Made by a program: the position numbers and the translations under genes
Notes under the pieces: generated by a model
What the model saw: the letters and a program-made list of their open reading frames with translations, nothing else
Told to the model about the DNA's origin: nothing
Databases searched by the model: none
Assembly (NCBI GenBank): GCA_964524185.1
Contig: CAZGCI010000008.1
Location: 4,909-68,908, forward strand
DNA length: 64,000 nucleotides
Direction of reading: 5' to 3'
From: Thiohalocapsa sp964524185
Lineage (GTDB): Bacteria; Pseudomonadota; Gammaproteobacteria; Chromatiales; Chromatiaceae
Shown here: piece after piece, positions 16,524 to 24,886 of the stretch
Layout of the letters: each line of letters opens with the position of its first letter
Position numbering within the stretch: position 1 is the first letter of the stretch

Positions 16524-17534
16524 TCACTCCGCCGGCCAGCAGACCGGATTGAGGGGGCTGGCGGCGAGCTCGCCGGGCTGCGTGTCGGGTATGAACTTTT
16601 GCCAATCCCCAGACACCATGGTCGGCGCGTCGACGACGCGGGCGCCGTCGGCGTAGAAGGTGTTGGCCAAGACAAGACGGCTTTGCCGGGTGCGATTCGC
16701 TGCGGCCGTGTGGAAGCAGAGATTGTGGTGGAAGCTGATCTCACCCATCTCGAAGGGGCCGTCTTCGACCGCGACCTTGTGGCTGCGGAAGACCTCGGCC
16801 ACATGGCGGTCGTAGCTGGTGTCGAACTTATTGAAGGGGATGCCTTCCACCAGCTTGTAGACGTCAATGGGCCCGGCGAAGGCGAGCGGCCCCATCGCCC
16901 GAGAGATGGGCTGCGCCGGGATCCAGGCCGTCACCACGTCCTGGGTCGCCAGCGGGAAGTGATGGTCGTCATAGTGCCAGGGGGTGCGGCCGCAGCCAGG
17001 CTCCTTGGACATGGCGTTGTCGTGGTAAAGGCGTACGCGCGGCACGCCCAGCAAGTCCGCGGCGATCTTGGCAATCCGCGGGCTCAGCACGTATTCACGC
17101 AGCAGCCGATGGTGCAGCCACGCCAGCTCGACACTCAAAAAGCGCTCCTTGGTGCCGCCGTCGAGGACGGCATCAAAGGTGGTGCTCAGCAGTTCAACCA
17201 GCTCATGGCGCAGGCGCAGGGTTGCCGCCGGCGAGAGCACGCCGCGTAGCTTGATGAAGCCGTTGTCGCGAAAGAAGGCCCGCTCGGCGGGCGACACGGC
17301 GTACAAGGTCCGCAGTTCTTCGGCGATGGCTGCGTCGTCCACAGACGGCAGCGCCGGCAGCGGGTCAGCCTCGCTTAACGCATCCACCGGGTCATCGCGA
17401 TTGTCGGCCAGGGTCAGATACCAATCCCACCAGGCCTGGTTGTCCTGCTCCCAGGGTTGGTCGACATCGCTGCGTCGCGCGTTCTCGCCGACCAGCCTCG
17501 GGCTTGACTGCGCGGTGCTGTGGGGCACGGTCAT
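16524..17534 (-). CDS. Phytanoyl-CoA dioxygenase (PhyH) family oxygenase
   Basis: A 336-residue Fe(II)/2-oxoglutarate oxygenase. The metal-binding HxD is His187-Tyr-Asp189 in TPWHYDDHHF, and the distal His is near residue 275 in CFHTAAANRTRQSR, whose Arg residues suit 2-oxoglutarate binding. Preceding DNAMSKEPG matches the family loop. Members hydroxylate lipids or small molecules, such as ectoine. ATG 17534 overlaps the upstream egtD-like stop by four bases (ATGA), strong evidence of one operon. An oxidation of the histidine betaine, or of a derivative, is therefore the simplest inference. No ectABC genes are present, so an EctD role is unlikely. Confidence 0.85.
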   Translation of the reverse strand: MTVPHSTAQSSPRLVGENARRSDVDQPWEQDNQAWWDWYLTLADNRDDPVDALSEADPLPALPSVDDAAIAEELRTLYAVSPAERAFFRDNGFIKLRGVLSPAATLRLRHELVELLSTTFDAVLDGGTKERFLSVELAWLHHRLLREYVLSPRIAKIAADLLGVPRVRLYHDNAMSKEPGCGRTPWHYDDHHFPLATQDVVTAWIPAQPISRAMGPLAFAGPIDVYKLVEGIPFNKFDTSYDRHVAEVFRSHKVAVEDGPFEMGEISFHHNLCFHTAAANRTRQSRLVLANTFYADGARVVDAPTMVSGDWQKFIPDTQPGELAASPLNPVCWPAE

Positions 17535-18571
17535 CCGCGCCAAACCAGGCAATGCACACTAAACAGCGGGGCGCGCTCGCCGCCGGCGTCGGTCCAGACC
17601 TGCTCCGGCTCGAAGCCGGCGCGACGCGCCAGGCGATGGAAGCCTTCAATGCTGTACTTGTAGGAGCATTCGGTGTGGATCGACTCCCCTTCGCGAAATG
17701 CGAAGCGGCGCCCGGCGACGGATGCGCTCTGCTCCCGAGTGCTGATCAGGTGCATCTCGATGCGGCTCAACTCGGGATTGAACCAAGCGCTGTGGCGGAA
17801 GCCGGCGACGTCGAAATCGGCGTCCAGCTCGCGGTTGATGCGCGCCAGCAGGTTCAGGTTAAAGTCCGCGGTGACGCCGTCCGCGTCGTTATAGGCGGCC
17901 TCCAAGATTGGGTGCTCCTTCACCAGGTCGACGCCAACCAGCAGACGCCCGCCCGGGCCCAACAAGTCGCCGACGCGGCGCAGGAAGCGCTCGGCGTCCG
18001 CCGGCTCGAAGTTGCCCACGGAGGACCCCGGAAAAAAGGCCGCGCGAGGGTGTTCGTGATCGTCCACCGGCAGCTGAAAGGGCACCGAATAATCGGCGCA
18101 GACGGCATGCACCTGCAGCGCCGGGAAGGTCGCAGCCAAGGCCTCGGCAGAGCGCAGCAGATGGTCCTTGGAGATGTCCACCGGCATGTAGACGGCGGGT
18201 CTGAGCGCTTCTAGCAGCACGCGAATCTTCAGACTGCTGCCGCTGCCGAGCTCGATGAGCAGTGCGTCGCGCCCGAGCCGCTCCGCCATTGCCGCGCCGT
18301 GGCGGCGCAGGATGTCGATCTCTGTGCGCGTGGGGTAATACTCGGGCAGCTCGCAGATGGCATCGAACAGGCTCGACCCCTGAGCGTCGTAGAAATACTT
18401 CGGCGATAGCCGTTTTTGCGGTAACGCCAAACCCTGGTGCACGTCTGCACGCATGTCCGCTGGCGCTGGATGTAAATCGTGAAAATGGACCCTCGCCGCT
18501 GCAGCGTCTGGGGTGGATTGCGGCGCAAGGGTTTCGCTGGCGCGATCTGTGGAGGTCGATTGGGCGCTCAT
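17531..18571 (-). CDS. egtD: L-histidine N-alpha-methyltransferase-like (EgtD family)
   Basis: EgtD trimethylates histidine with three SAM to make hercynine, the first step of ergothioneine synthesis. The 346-residue protein has LSPKYFYDAQGSSLFDAI, EYYPTR (77-82), ELGSGSS SAM loop (107-113), GSSVGN with Asn187, IEM (271-273) and HTECSYKY with Glu301 and Ser303. By family knowledge, the Asn, Met, Glu and Ser equivalents hold the histidine substrate in mycobacterial EgtD, so histidine specificity is plausible. ATG 18571 has AAAGGA upstream. It leads a five-gene cluster, but no EgtB-, OvoA-, EgtC/E- or EanB-like gene is in the window, so the product need not be ergothioneine. Confidence 0.85.
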   Translation of the reverse strand: MSAQSTSTDRASETLAPQSTPDAAAARVHFHDLHPAPADMRADVHQGLALPQKRLSPKYFYDAQGSSLFDAICELPEYYPTRTEIDILRRHGAAMAERLGRDALLIELGSGSSLKIRVLLEALRPAVYMPVDISKDHLLRSAEALAATFPALQVHAVCADYSVPFQLPVDDHEHPRAAFFPGSSVGNFEPADAERFLRRVGDLLGPGGRLLVGVDLVKEHPILEAAYNDADGVTADFNLNLLARINRELDADFDVAGFRHSAWFNPELSRIEMHLISTREQSASVAGRRFAFREGESIHTECSYKYSIEGFHRLARRAGFEPEQVWTDAGGERAPLFSVHCLVWRG

Positions 18572-19150
18572 CTTCGGTGGTTTCCTTTGGGTCGCGGTTA
18601 GGCGGCGAGGTACCGTTACTCGCGCGAACAAAGACGGCAGGTCAACGGCAGTGGGGGGGCGTGAGGGTGCATCCATGGAGAGACCGCTCCCGCCGGGGAA
18701 GCGAGCCAGACCGGCCAAATCGACTTAGGCGGTCTTGATCAACTTTCATGCCAACCGAGGCGTCGTGATGCCCGCCTTTGGCGTTGTGCTGGCGCTCACA
18801 TAGCGCCCTATGCTCCCGCCAGCACCCCTTGAAGGCGAACGGCCCTACTGCGTCTAGTAGCCGGCGTCATCTGCTATGAATGTTGCCGGCAATCGCCTGA
18901 ACGATCCGGGGCGGTTTCGTCGGTCGGGACTGGCCGCCAAAGCGTCACGCTCGGCAACGCTGTGTCACTCCGGCCCAAAACTGCAGGCAAACTATAAGAA
19001 ATTCAACCGCATTCGCCGGTAGTTCGCGGCGGGTCTAAGTTTAGCCTGCCACTGGCGGCATGGTGCCGACCGGCCGACAGTGCACCGACGGCCCTCTATT
19101 TCTGTGCGAATCGTCTGGGTGGACGGCAGGTAGGTGCGGTTTCGCGCCGC
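18572..19150. other. Intergenic region upstream of the egtD cluster
   Basis: About 580 bases with no supported gene. It should hold the cluster promoter on the minus strand. A stable hairpin lies at 18786-18825. The stretch 18980-19020 is relatively AT-rich. I recognise no SAM riboswitch. Confidence 0.4.
18786..18825. promoter_or_regulatory. Strong hairpin upstream of egtD cluster
   Basis: GTGCTGGCG (18786-18794) pairs perfectly with CGCCAGCAC (18817-18825). Inside, CATAG (18799-18803) pairs with CTATG (18808-18812) around a CGCC loop, separated by 4 x 4 internal loops. No T-run follows on either strand, so an intrinsic terminator is not supported; an operator or RNA structure is possible. 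Confidence 0.5.
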
Positions 19151-19846
19151 TCAGCGCGACGTCTGTGAGGGCGCTGCGGCGCTGTTCGGGGATGGCAGTG
19201 GGATCTCCACGCGCTCGGTGGTCCCGCGGGAAATGTAGTCGACGACCACAGCGTCGGGCTGCGGGATGTTGGGTAGGAAGGCGCTGCCGAAAACGCGTCC
19301 CGCGGGTGCAAGTTCCACGGCCTTGAGTTTGCGCAGGTCGAAGTCGCGCTGGTCGCTGCCGGTCGAGCTCGACGAGGCTGCCGAGACCGCCGAGGAAACG
19401 ATGCTGACGAGATACCCACCGAATGGCACCAGCTGGCCTGCCACAACGCCGGCCGTGCTGCGAGCCACGCCGTCTGCGGCGACTTCTGCAGAATCCGGCG
19501 GCGCGTTGACCTCTGCATAGGTTGCAGCGGACTCCAGATAGCGCCCTTCGGCGTTGAGTAGCTTGACCGTCTCGATCACAACCGGGCCGTGGGTCCAGTT
19601 TTCGATGTTCAGCAGATACTCGCGCCAGCCAGGATCCTTGACGAGCGTGTCCGGGTGGCCCGCCGCGAGGATGCCCACGAGCGCGATCTGCAGTCCGTCC
19701 GCCTCGACCGCGATGGGCTCGCCGAAACGCTCCTCCGGTTGGGTGCTGGGGGCCCTATCAGGCGTCGAGCAGCCGGCGGCGCCGACGGCGAGCGCTAGCG
19801 CCGCGAGTATGACGCGGCAGCGACATAAGACGTTGTGATTGCCCAT
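19151..19846 (-). CDS. Hypothetical lipoprotein
   Basis: The start MGNHNVLCRCRVILAALALAVGAAGCSTP is a lipoprotein signal: basic n-region, hydrophobic core, and AAGC lipobox with Cys26. ATG 19846 is preferred over 19909 because it gives a proper signal length and because the upstream extension falls in a 26-bp dispersed repeat. The mature part (about 205 residues) includes GWREYLLNIENWTHGPVVIETVKLL, an immunoglobulin-like beta pattern, and a hydrophobic Ser/Ala stretch (GGYLVSIVSSAVSAASSSS) mid-protein. The family is not recognised. It probably sits in the outer membrane or periplasm, last gene of the minus-strand block beginning with TPR/rlmH. Confidence 0.65.
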   Translation of the reverse strand: MGNHNVLCRCRVILAALALAVGAAGCSTPDRAPSTQPEERFGEPIAVEADGLQIALVGILAAGHPDTLVKDPGWREYLLNIENWTHGPVVIETVKLLNAEGRYLESAATYAEVNAPPDSAEVAADGVARSTAGVVAGQLVPFGGYLVSIVSSAVSAASSSSTGSDQRDFDLRKLKAVELAPAGRVFGSAFLPNIPQPDAVVVDYISRGTTERVEIPLPSPNSAAAPSQTSR

Positions 19847-19907
19847 CAATGCATCCTCTGCGTTCCCGGCACGGAGCTGGCCAGGCCACTGCCGGACTTT
19901 AATGTAC

Positions 19908-19933
19908 ACCCGTCACACATGGGTTTTCGGCCG
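19908..19933 (+). repeat. 26-bp dispersed repeat C, copy 1
   Basis: ACCCGTCACACATGGGTTTTCGGCCG differs by one base from 47270..47295. A weaker relative with CATGGTTTTCCGGCCC lies at 39754-39769. Confidence 0.7.
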
Positions 19934-19982
19934 CGAGGTGCATCGGCCGGTGCGCACCGATCCAGACTGCCGCATTTGGCCG

Positions 19983-20363
19983 CTAGGGCGAGACAGGCAG
20001 GTAGACGAAGGCGCGTGGGACGCCGGCCCCAACGATCTCTATGGCCTGCGGTCTGTAGAAGTCGCCGAGGTTCACGGTCTCGCCGGCGGGGTAGGTGCCC
20101 AGGGTGATTTGGTTGCCGGTGACCCGGTATGCGCCGTCGCCGGGTGGCATTTCCAGCAGGATGCGACAGGGGGAGATGGCGCACTGTCCCGTGTCGCCGG
20201 GCTTGACGGTGACGGTGATGGCCCCGGAGGGGTTGCGCTCGAGGCCCGTACAACCGGCGAGCACCAGGCTGGCGAGCGCGAGGCTGGCGAGCACCAGGCT
20301 TGCGAGCACCGGGCCGGCGAGCAGCCAGGGTGCGGGCCGCAGGTACCGGCGGCGGTTACACAC
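19983..20363 (-). CDS. Hypothetical small lipoprotein with repetitive signal peptide
   Basis: A lipobox (LVLAGC) follows a hydrophobic core built of repeated VLASL/ALASL units, mirrored in the DNA by an imperfect GCGAGCACCAGGCTG repeat. GTG 20363 is preferred since it gives a short basic n-region (VCNRRRYLRPAPWLL) and overlaps the stop of the upstream gene (GTGTGTAA), suggesting coupling; ATG 20426 is possible but gives a long Pro/Arg-rich leader. The mature domain of about 90 residues (GAITVTVKPGDTGQCAISPCRILLEMP) is beta-rich with two Cys that may form a disulfide. No family recognised. Confidence 0.6.
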   Translation of the reverse strand: MCNRRRYLRPAPWLLAGPVLASLVLASLALASLVLAGCTGLERNPSGAITVTVKPGDTGQCAISPCRILLEMPPGDGAYRVTGNQITLGTYPAGETVNLGDFYRPQAIEIVGAGVPRAFVYLPVSP

Positions 20364-20628
20364 CGCGAATCGCCCGGTCCATGCGGGCCTTGGCCTCCTG
20401 CCAGGTGGCATCACCGACGGTTGCATCCACCAACAGCTCCATCAGCCCATAGGCGAGCTGGCGCGCTTCGGGATCCAGATCCCGCAGCTTCACGAGCTTG
20501 AACAGGCAGCCGGCGCGCTCGTACTCCAGCGTGTTGGCGAGGGCGTAGAGGGTCAGGGCATTGGCCGACTCGGGTGCCTGCTCAATGAACGCAACGCTGC
20601 GCGCCAGGGCGTCGCTGCCGGACAACAT
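20356..20628 (-). CDS. Hypothetical protein downstream of pmbA (90 aa)
   Basis: A 90-residue, mainly helical protein (MLSGSDALARSVAFIEQAPESANALTL...ATWQEAKARMDRAIRGV) with no signal or membrane segment. It begins two bases after the pmbA stop and its end overlaps the following lipoprotein, so it is clearly in the pmbA transcript. I do not recognise the family. In many gammaproteobacteria a YjgA-like gene follows pmbA; this protein is shorter and I would not equate them. Confidence 0.6.
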   Translation of the reverse strand: MLSGSDALARSVAFIEQAPESANALTLYALANTLEYERAGCLFKLVKLRDLDPEARQLAYGLMELLVDATVGDATWQEAKARMDRAIRGV

Positions 20629-20630
20629 GG

Positions 20631-21980
20631 CTATTCTCCTGCCACCGTCATCCGGTCAATGAGCCAGGAACCGGTGGTGATGCTGCTGACGAAGTCACAG
20701 TCATTACCGACGGCAACCAGGCCGCGGAACATATCCGCCAGGTTGCCGGCGATGGTGATTTCCTCCACGGGGAACTGGATCTCGCCATGCTCCACCCAGA
20801 ACCCGGCCGCCCCGCGGGAGTAGTCCCCGGTGATCATCTTGACGCCCTGGCCCATCAGGGAGGTCACCAGCAGCCCGCGGTCCAGGCGCCGGATCATGGC
20901 CTCGCGGTCGTCGCTGCCGAGGGCGATGCTGAGATTCCGCGCCCCGCCGGCATTGCCGGTGGTGGTGAGTCCCATCCGGCAGGCGGAATAGTGATCCAAC
21001 AGCCAGGTCTTGAGGACGCCGTCCGTGACCAGGTCCTTGGCGGCCGTCGCGACCCCGTCCCCGTCGAACGGGGCGCTGCCCAATCCGCGCAGCCGGTGGG
21101 GCTCCTCGTAGATACGCACGAAGTCCGGAAAGATTCGCTCGCCGAGCTTGTCCAGCAGGAAGCTGGTCTGTCGATAGAGATTGCCGCCGCTGATGGCGCC
21201 CGCGAGGCTCCGCAGCAGTCCTGTTGCAACGTCGGCGCGGAACAGTACGGGCACCTCGCAGGTGCCGATACGCCGCGCATTCAGGCGGCCGAGGGTGCGC
21301 TCAGCGGCGCGTTGGCCAACGCGCTCCGCCGGCTCGAGGTCGCCGGGTGCCCGGGCCGTGGTCCACCAGAAATCGCGCTGCATGGAGTCCCCTTCCTTGG
21401 CCACCACGGCGCAGCTCAGCTCGTGCCGCGTGCTGGGATAGCCGCCGACGAACCCATGGCTGTTACCGTACACGGAGAGCCCCGCGCTGCTGCCGAAGCT
21501 CGCCCCCTCAGAGTTCACGATGCGCGGGTCGGCAGAGCGCGCGGCCTCTTCGCAGTCGATGGCGAGCTGTACCGCGTCGTCCACGGCAATATCCCAAGGG
21601 TGGTTCAGGTCGAGGTCGGGCACGGCCGTGGCCATGAGGGCCGCGGGCGCCAGGCCGGCACAGCGGTCTTCCTGCGTATGGGTGGCGATGCTGCACGCTT
21701 GGCGCACGGCATCGCGCACGGCCTCGGCGCTCAGGTCCGACGTGCTCGCCGAGCCCTTGCGATGGCCGAAGTAGACGCTGATGCCGAGGCCGTGATCGCG
21801 CGTATGCTCGACGGTTTCGACCTCGCCTAGACGCACGGCGATCTCGAGGCCCGTGGTGTTGGACACCACAGCCTCGGCCGCCGAGGCCCCGCGACGCTTG
21901 GCCTCTTGTAACAGGTCTGCAATGGTTTGTTCGAGCTGGGCGAGGCGTTCGCCGGTGTCGACCGGGGCCAGGTTGGGCAT
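20631..21980 (-). CDS. pmbA: PmbA/TldE metalloprotease subunit
   Basis: A 449-residue member of the TldD/PmbA (peptidase U62) family. PmbA (TldE) pairs with TldD to form a heterodimeric protease that trims unfolded peptides and, in some species, matures microcin B17 or degrades CcdA antitoxin. RRGASAAEAVVSNTTGLEIAVRLGEVETVEHTRDHGLGISVYFG and the C-terminal GASRGAAGFWVEHGEIQFPVEEITIAGNL-like region are characteristic. As usual for the TldE subunit, it lacks the HExxxH zinc motif of TldD. It lies 60 bases downstream of tldD on the same strand; in many genomes the two are unlinked, so the pairing here supports joint action. Confidence 0.92.
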   Translation of the reverse strand: MPNLAPVDTGERLAQLEQTIADLLQEAKRRGASAAEAVVSNTTGLEIAVRLGEVETVEHTRDHGLGISVYFGHRKGSASTSDLSAEAVRDAVRQACSIATHTQEDRCAGLAPAALMATAVPDLDLNHPWDIAVDDAVQLAIDCEEAARSADPRIVNSEGASFGSSAGLSVYGNSHGFVGGYPSTRHELSCAVVAKEGDSMQRDFWWTTARAPGDLEPAERVGQRAAERTLGRLNARRIGTCEVPVLFRADVATGLLRSLAGAISGGNLYRQTSFLLDKLGERIFPDFVRIYEEPHRLRGLGSAPFDGDGVATAAKDLVTDGVLKTWLLDHYSACRMGLTTTGNAGGARNLSIALGSDDREAMIRRLDRGLLVTSLMGQGVKMITGDYSRGAAGFWVEHGEIQFPVEEITIAGNLADMFRGLVAVGNDCDFVSSITTGSWLIDRMTVAGE

Positions 21981-22040
21981 GGGCTGGGTCCGTGTTCCGT
22001 GTCAGGTTGGCGTTAAGGGGGCAAAGCCCTAGCCGACGTG

Positions 22041-23483
22041 TCAGCCGGCGGTGCCGCCGACGGTCAGGCCGTCGATCCGCAGCGTCGGCTGCCCGACGCC
22101 CACCGGAACGCTTTGCCCGTCCTTGCCGCAGGTGCCGATGCCGTCGTCGAGCTTGAGGTCGTTGCCGATCATGCTCACGCGGGTCAGCACGTCCGGGCCG
22201 TTGCCCACCAGCGTTGCGCCCTTCACCGGCCGACCCACCTTGCCATTCTCGATGAGGTAGGCCTCGCTGGCCGAAAAGGTAAACTTGCCCGAGGTGATAT
22301 CCACTTGGCCGCCGCCGAAGTTGACCGCGTAGAGCCCCTTGTCCACGGACGCGATGATCTCTGCAGGGTCCCTGTCGCCGGGCCGCATGTAGGTGTTGGT
22401 CATGCGTGGCATCGGCAGGTGTGCATAGGACTCACGACGCCCGTTGCCGGTGGCGGCCATGCCCATCAGCCGGGCGTTCAGGCGGTCCTGCATGTAGCCC
22501 GCGAGCACGCCGTCTTCGATGAGCGTCGTACAGCTGGTGGGTGTCCCTTCGTCGTCCACGCTCAATGAACCGCGGCGCTCCGGCAAGGTGCCATCGTCCA
22601 CCACCGTCACCCCCGGCGCGGCGACGCGCTCGCCGAGGCGACCGGCAAAGGCCGAGGTGCCCTTGCGGTTGAAATCGCCCTCGAGGCCGTGGCCGATGGC
22701 CTCGTGCAGGAGTACACCGGGCCAACCGGCGCCGAGGACAACGGTCATGGTGCCGGCGGGTGCGGGCCCTGCCTCCAGGCTCACTAGGGCTTGGCGGACG
22801 GCCTCGCGGGCGAAGCCGAGCGCCCGATCCTGTTCCACGAAATAACTCAGATCGCGCCGCGCGCCGCCGCCGCTGCTCGCCTGCTCGCGGCGGCCGTTCT
22901 CCTCCACCACGACACTGACGCTCAAGCGAATGAGCGGCCGAACGTCGGCGCTCATGCGGCCGTCGTCGCCGATGACCAGGATGGTGTCCTGCACCGCCAC
23001 CAAGCTCGCGATGACCTGTGTCACCCGCGGGTCTGCCCGTCGCGCCTCGTCATCGACGCGGTGCAACAGCGCTGCCTTCTCCGTGTCGCCCAGGCTCTCG
23101 ATGGGGTTCAGCGGCTGGTAGAGCCGGCCCACCTCCGGTGCACTGCCGGCGCGCACGCTGCCCTGGCGGCCGCTGCCGGCAATGGCCCGCGCGGCCTCGG
23201 CTGCCTGAGCCAGCGCCGGAAATTGCAGCTCGTCCGAATAGGCAAAGCCGGTTTTCTCACCGGCAATGGCGCGCAAGCCGGCACCTTGCTCGATGCTGTA
23301 GTTGCCGTCTCGGATGATGCCGTCTTCCAGCACCCACGACTGTAGCCGACTGGACTGGAAATAGATGTCCGCAGCGTCGATGGAAGGGCAATGCAGTGCG
23401 CTCACCAGACGCTCCAGGTGACCGTCATCGAGACCGACGGGCGCGAGGATCTGGCTGCGAGCGATGGCGAGGGTATCGGGCAT
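22041..23483 (-). CDS. tldD: TldD zinc metalloprotease subunit
   Basis: The 480-residue protein carries the TldD zinc motif HEAIGH (HExxxH) near residue 260, in GVLLHEAIGHGLEGDFNRKG, plus the late segment NFGGGQVDITSGKFTFSASEAYLIENGK with the further metal-ligand region. TldD is the catalytic half of the TldD-PmbA peptidase and acts in the cytoplasm. Gene order nit-tldD-pmbA downstream of rng and yhdP is the conserved gammaproteobacterial arrangement. The 5' leader just outside the start contains G-rich heptads (23507-23546), so a local structure could affect its transcription. Confidence 0.95.
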   Translation of the reverse strand: MPDTLAIARSQILAPVGLDDGHLERLVSALHCPSIDAADIYFQSSRLQSWVLEDGIIRDGNYSIEQGAGLRAIAGEKTGFAYSDELQFPALAQAAEAARAIAGSGRQGSVRAGSAPEVGRLYQPLNPIESLGDTEKAALLHRVDDEARRADPRVTQVIASLVAVQDTILVIGDDGRMSADVRPLIRLSVSVVVEENGRREQASSGGGARRDLSYFVEQDRALGFAREAVRQALVSLEAGPAPAGTMTVVLGAGWPGVLLHEAIGHGLEGDFNRKGTSAFAGRLGERVAAPGVTVVDDGTLPERRGSLSVDDEGTPTSCTTLIEDGVLAGYMQDRLNARLMGMAATGNGRRESYAHLPMPRMTNTYMRPGDRDPAEIIASVDKGLYAVNFGGGQVDITSGKFTFSASEAYLIENGKVGRPVKGATLVGNGPDVLTRVSMIGNDLKLDDGIGTCGKDGQSVPVGVGQPTLRIDGLTVGGTAG

Positions 23484-23870
23484 AGTCGGATGGGCAACTG
23501 GAAATGAGGGGCCGGGGGCCGGGAGCTAGGGGCAAGGGGCTAGGCGCTGGTAAGCGGATCGCGTGTGCGTCCTTGGCCTAACCGCTGCGCGCCCCGGTCT
23601 GATGCGGAAGTATTGGGGCCATGCCAGACTCCGGCAAGCACAGGGGTGGCATGGGTGGCAACGCAGTTGCGTGCTTCCCAGCGCCCACTGCCATGCCCGG
23701 AAGCTCGCCAGGCGCGCTCGCGGCCGCGCTCGGGGCACCGCTCGGGGCACCGTGGAGCGGTGCGATGAGATTGAAGCCTTTGGCCAGTTGTCCTTGGCCC
23801 TCGGCCCTTGCGCGTGAGAGCCGCCGACGTCCCGACCCCTTGCGGGTCGGCAGCACCGCCTCGCTCATGC
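23484..23870. repeat. Intergenic region with G-rich heptad repeats
   Basis: No gene. 23507-23546 reads as runs of GGGGCCGGG, AGCTAGGGGC and AAGGGGCTAGG. At 23794-23809 TTGGCCCTCGGCCCTT is the complement of the AAGGGCC-GAGGGCC pair seen at 8124 and 33217. GGGGCACCGCTC occurs twice near 23735-23752. Confidence 0.6.
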
Positions 23871-24698
23871 CTACCGACACTTCAGCCGCCGATGCTCCAA
23901 GGTCGGAAAGGTGCGGCGCACCGAGTCCTGGAACCCGCGGTCGAGGGGTGAGCAGATATAGCCCGTGCCGCGGGGTACCTGGGCGAGGATGGCGCCCCAG
24001 GGGTCGACGATCATGCTGTGGCCGTGGGTCTCGCGCCCGCTCAGGTGGTAGCCGCCCTGGGCGGCTGCGACCACGTACACCAAGTTTTCAATGGCGCGGG
24101 CCCGGACCAAGGTCTCCCAGTGTGCTTTGCCGGTGAGCGCCGTGAAGGCCGCGGGCACCGCCAGCACTTCGACACCGCTGTCTAGCATGTGGCGCACCAG
24201 CTCCGGGAACCGCAGGTCGTAGCAAACCACGATACCAAGGCGGCCGAACGGGCTGTCCACCACTACGGGATCGCTACCGGCCTCGATGGTCGCCGATTCC
24301 TCGTAGCGCTCGTCGGCGCCGGGCAGGTTCACGTCGAACAGGTGAATCTTGTCGTAGCGGGCGACGCGTGCGCCCCGATCGTTGAACACCAGCGATGCGG
24401 CGCGCATGCGCTCGGGGCTCGTGGCGCGCAGTGGGATGGTGCCGCCCACGAGCCACACCCCGAGGCGGGCTGCGGTCTCGGCCAGAAAGCGCTGCAATGG
24501 GCCGTCGCCGTCTGCTTCGCATAGCGACAAGGTGTCCCGGTCCTGCCGGCCCATGAAGGCAAAATTCTCCGGCAGCACCACCAGTCCGGCGCCGGCTTGT
24601 GCCGCCTCTTCAATCAGCCGTTCAACCTCCAGGAGGTTGGCATTCACATTCGGGCCGGTGGCCATCTGCACGGCCGCAACTCGGGGCTTTGGACTCAT
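23871..24698 (-). CDS. Carbon-nitrogen hydrolase (Nit1/NitFhit-type nitrilase family)
   Basis: The catalytic triad of the nitrilase superfamily is visible: Glu44 in VLPENFAFMG, Lys117 in RYDKIHLFDV, and Cys159 in VVCYDLRFPE. At 275 residues it matches the Nit family found next to tldD in gammaproteobacteria. Mammalian and bacterial Nit1 homologues act as amidases on deaminated glutathione, a metabolite-repair reaction; that role is likely here but from family knowledge only. The enzyme is cytoplasmic. It sits between yhdP and tldD on the same strand. Confidence 0.9.
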   Translation of the reverse strand: MSPKPRVAAVQMATGPNVNANLLEVERLIEEAAQAGAGLVVLPENFAFMGRQDRDTLSLCEADGDGPLQRFLAETAARLGVWLVGGTIPLRATSPERMRAASLVFNDRGARVARYDKIHLFDVNLPGADERYEESATIEAGSDPVVVDSPFGRLGIVVCYDLRFPELVRHMLDSGVEVLAVPAAFTALTGKAHWETLVRARAIENLVYVVAAAQGGYHLSGRETHGHSMIVDPWGAILAQVPRGTGYICSPLDRGFQDSVRRTFPTLEHRRLKCR

Positions 24699-24886
24699 TG
24701 GGCTTCACTCCGCACGGCGTCTCAGTGGACAGCGTTACACACTGTGACGCCCATGTGACGAATGGCTCGCGATCCCAAACCATAGCACTGTGCGCCGCGG
24801 GCCGTCGGGGCGCCGGGCCGCGGCCGGTGCCGCCGCCGGTGCCCCCGCTGCTACAGGCCGGCCACCCAGACGCAGCGCCAGCGGGC

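Noticed and set aside
16524..17534. PhyH-type gene as ectoine hydroxylase EctD
   Set aside because: No ectABC genes nearby, and the operon partners are histidine betaine and methyltransferase genes.
17531..18571. Classical ergothioneine cluster
   Set aside because: EgtD alone is not enough; no EgtB/OvoA-type sulfoxide synthase, amidohydrolase or lyase gene lies in the window.
18786..18825. Rho-independent terminator
   Set aside because: The stem is strong, but no run of T follows on either strand.
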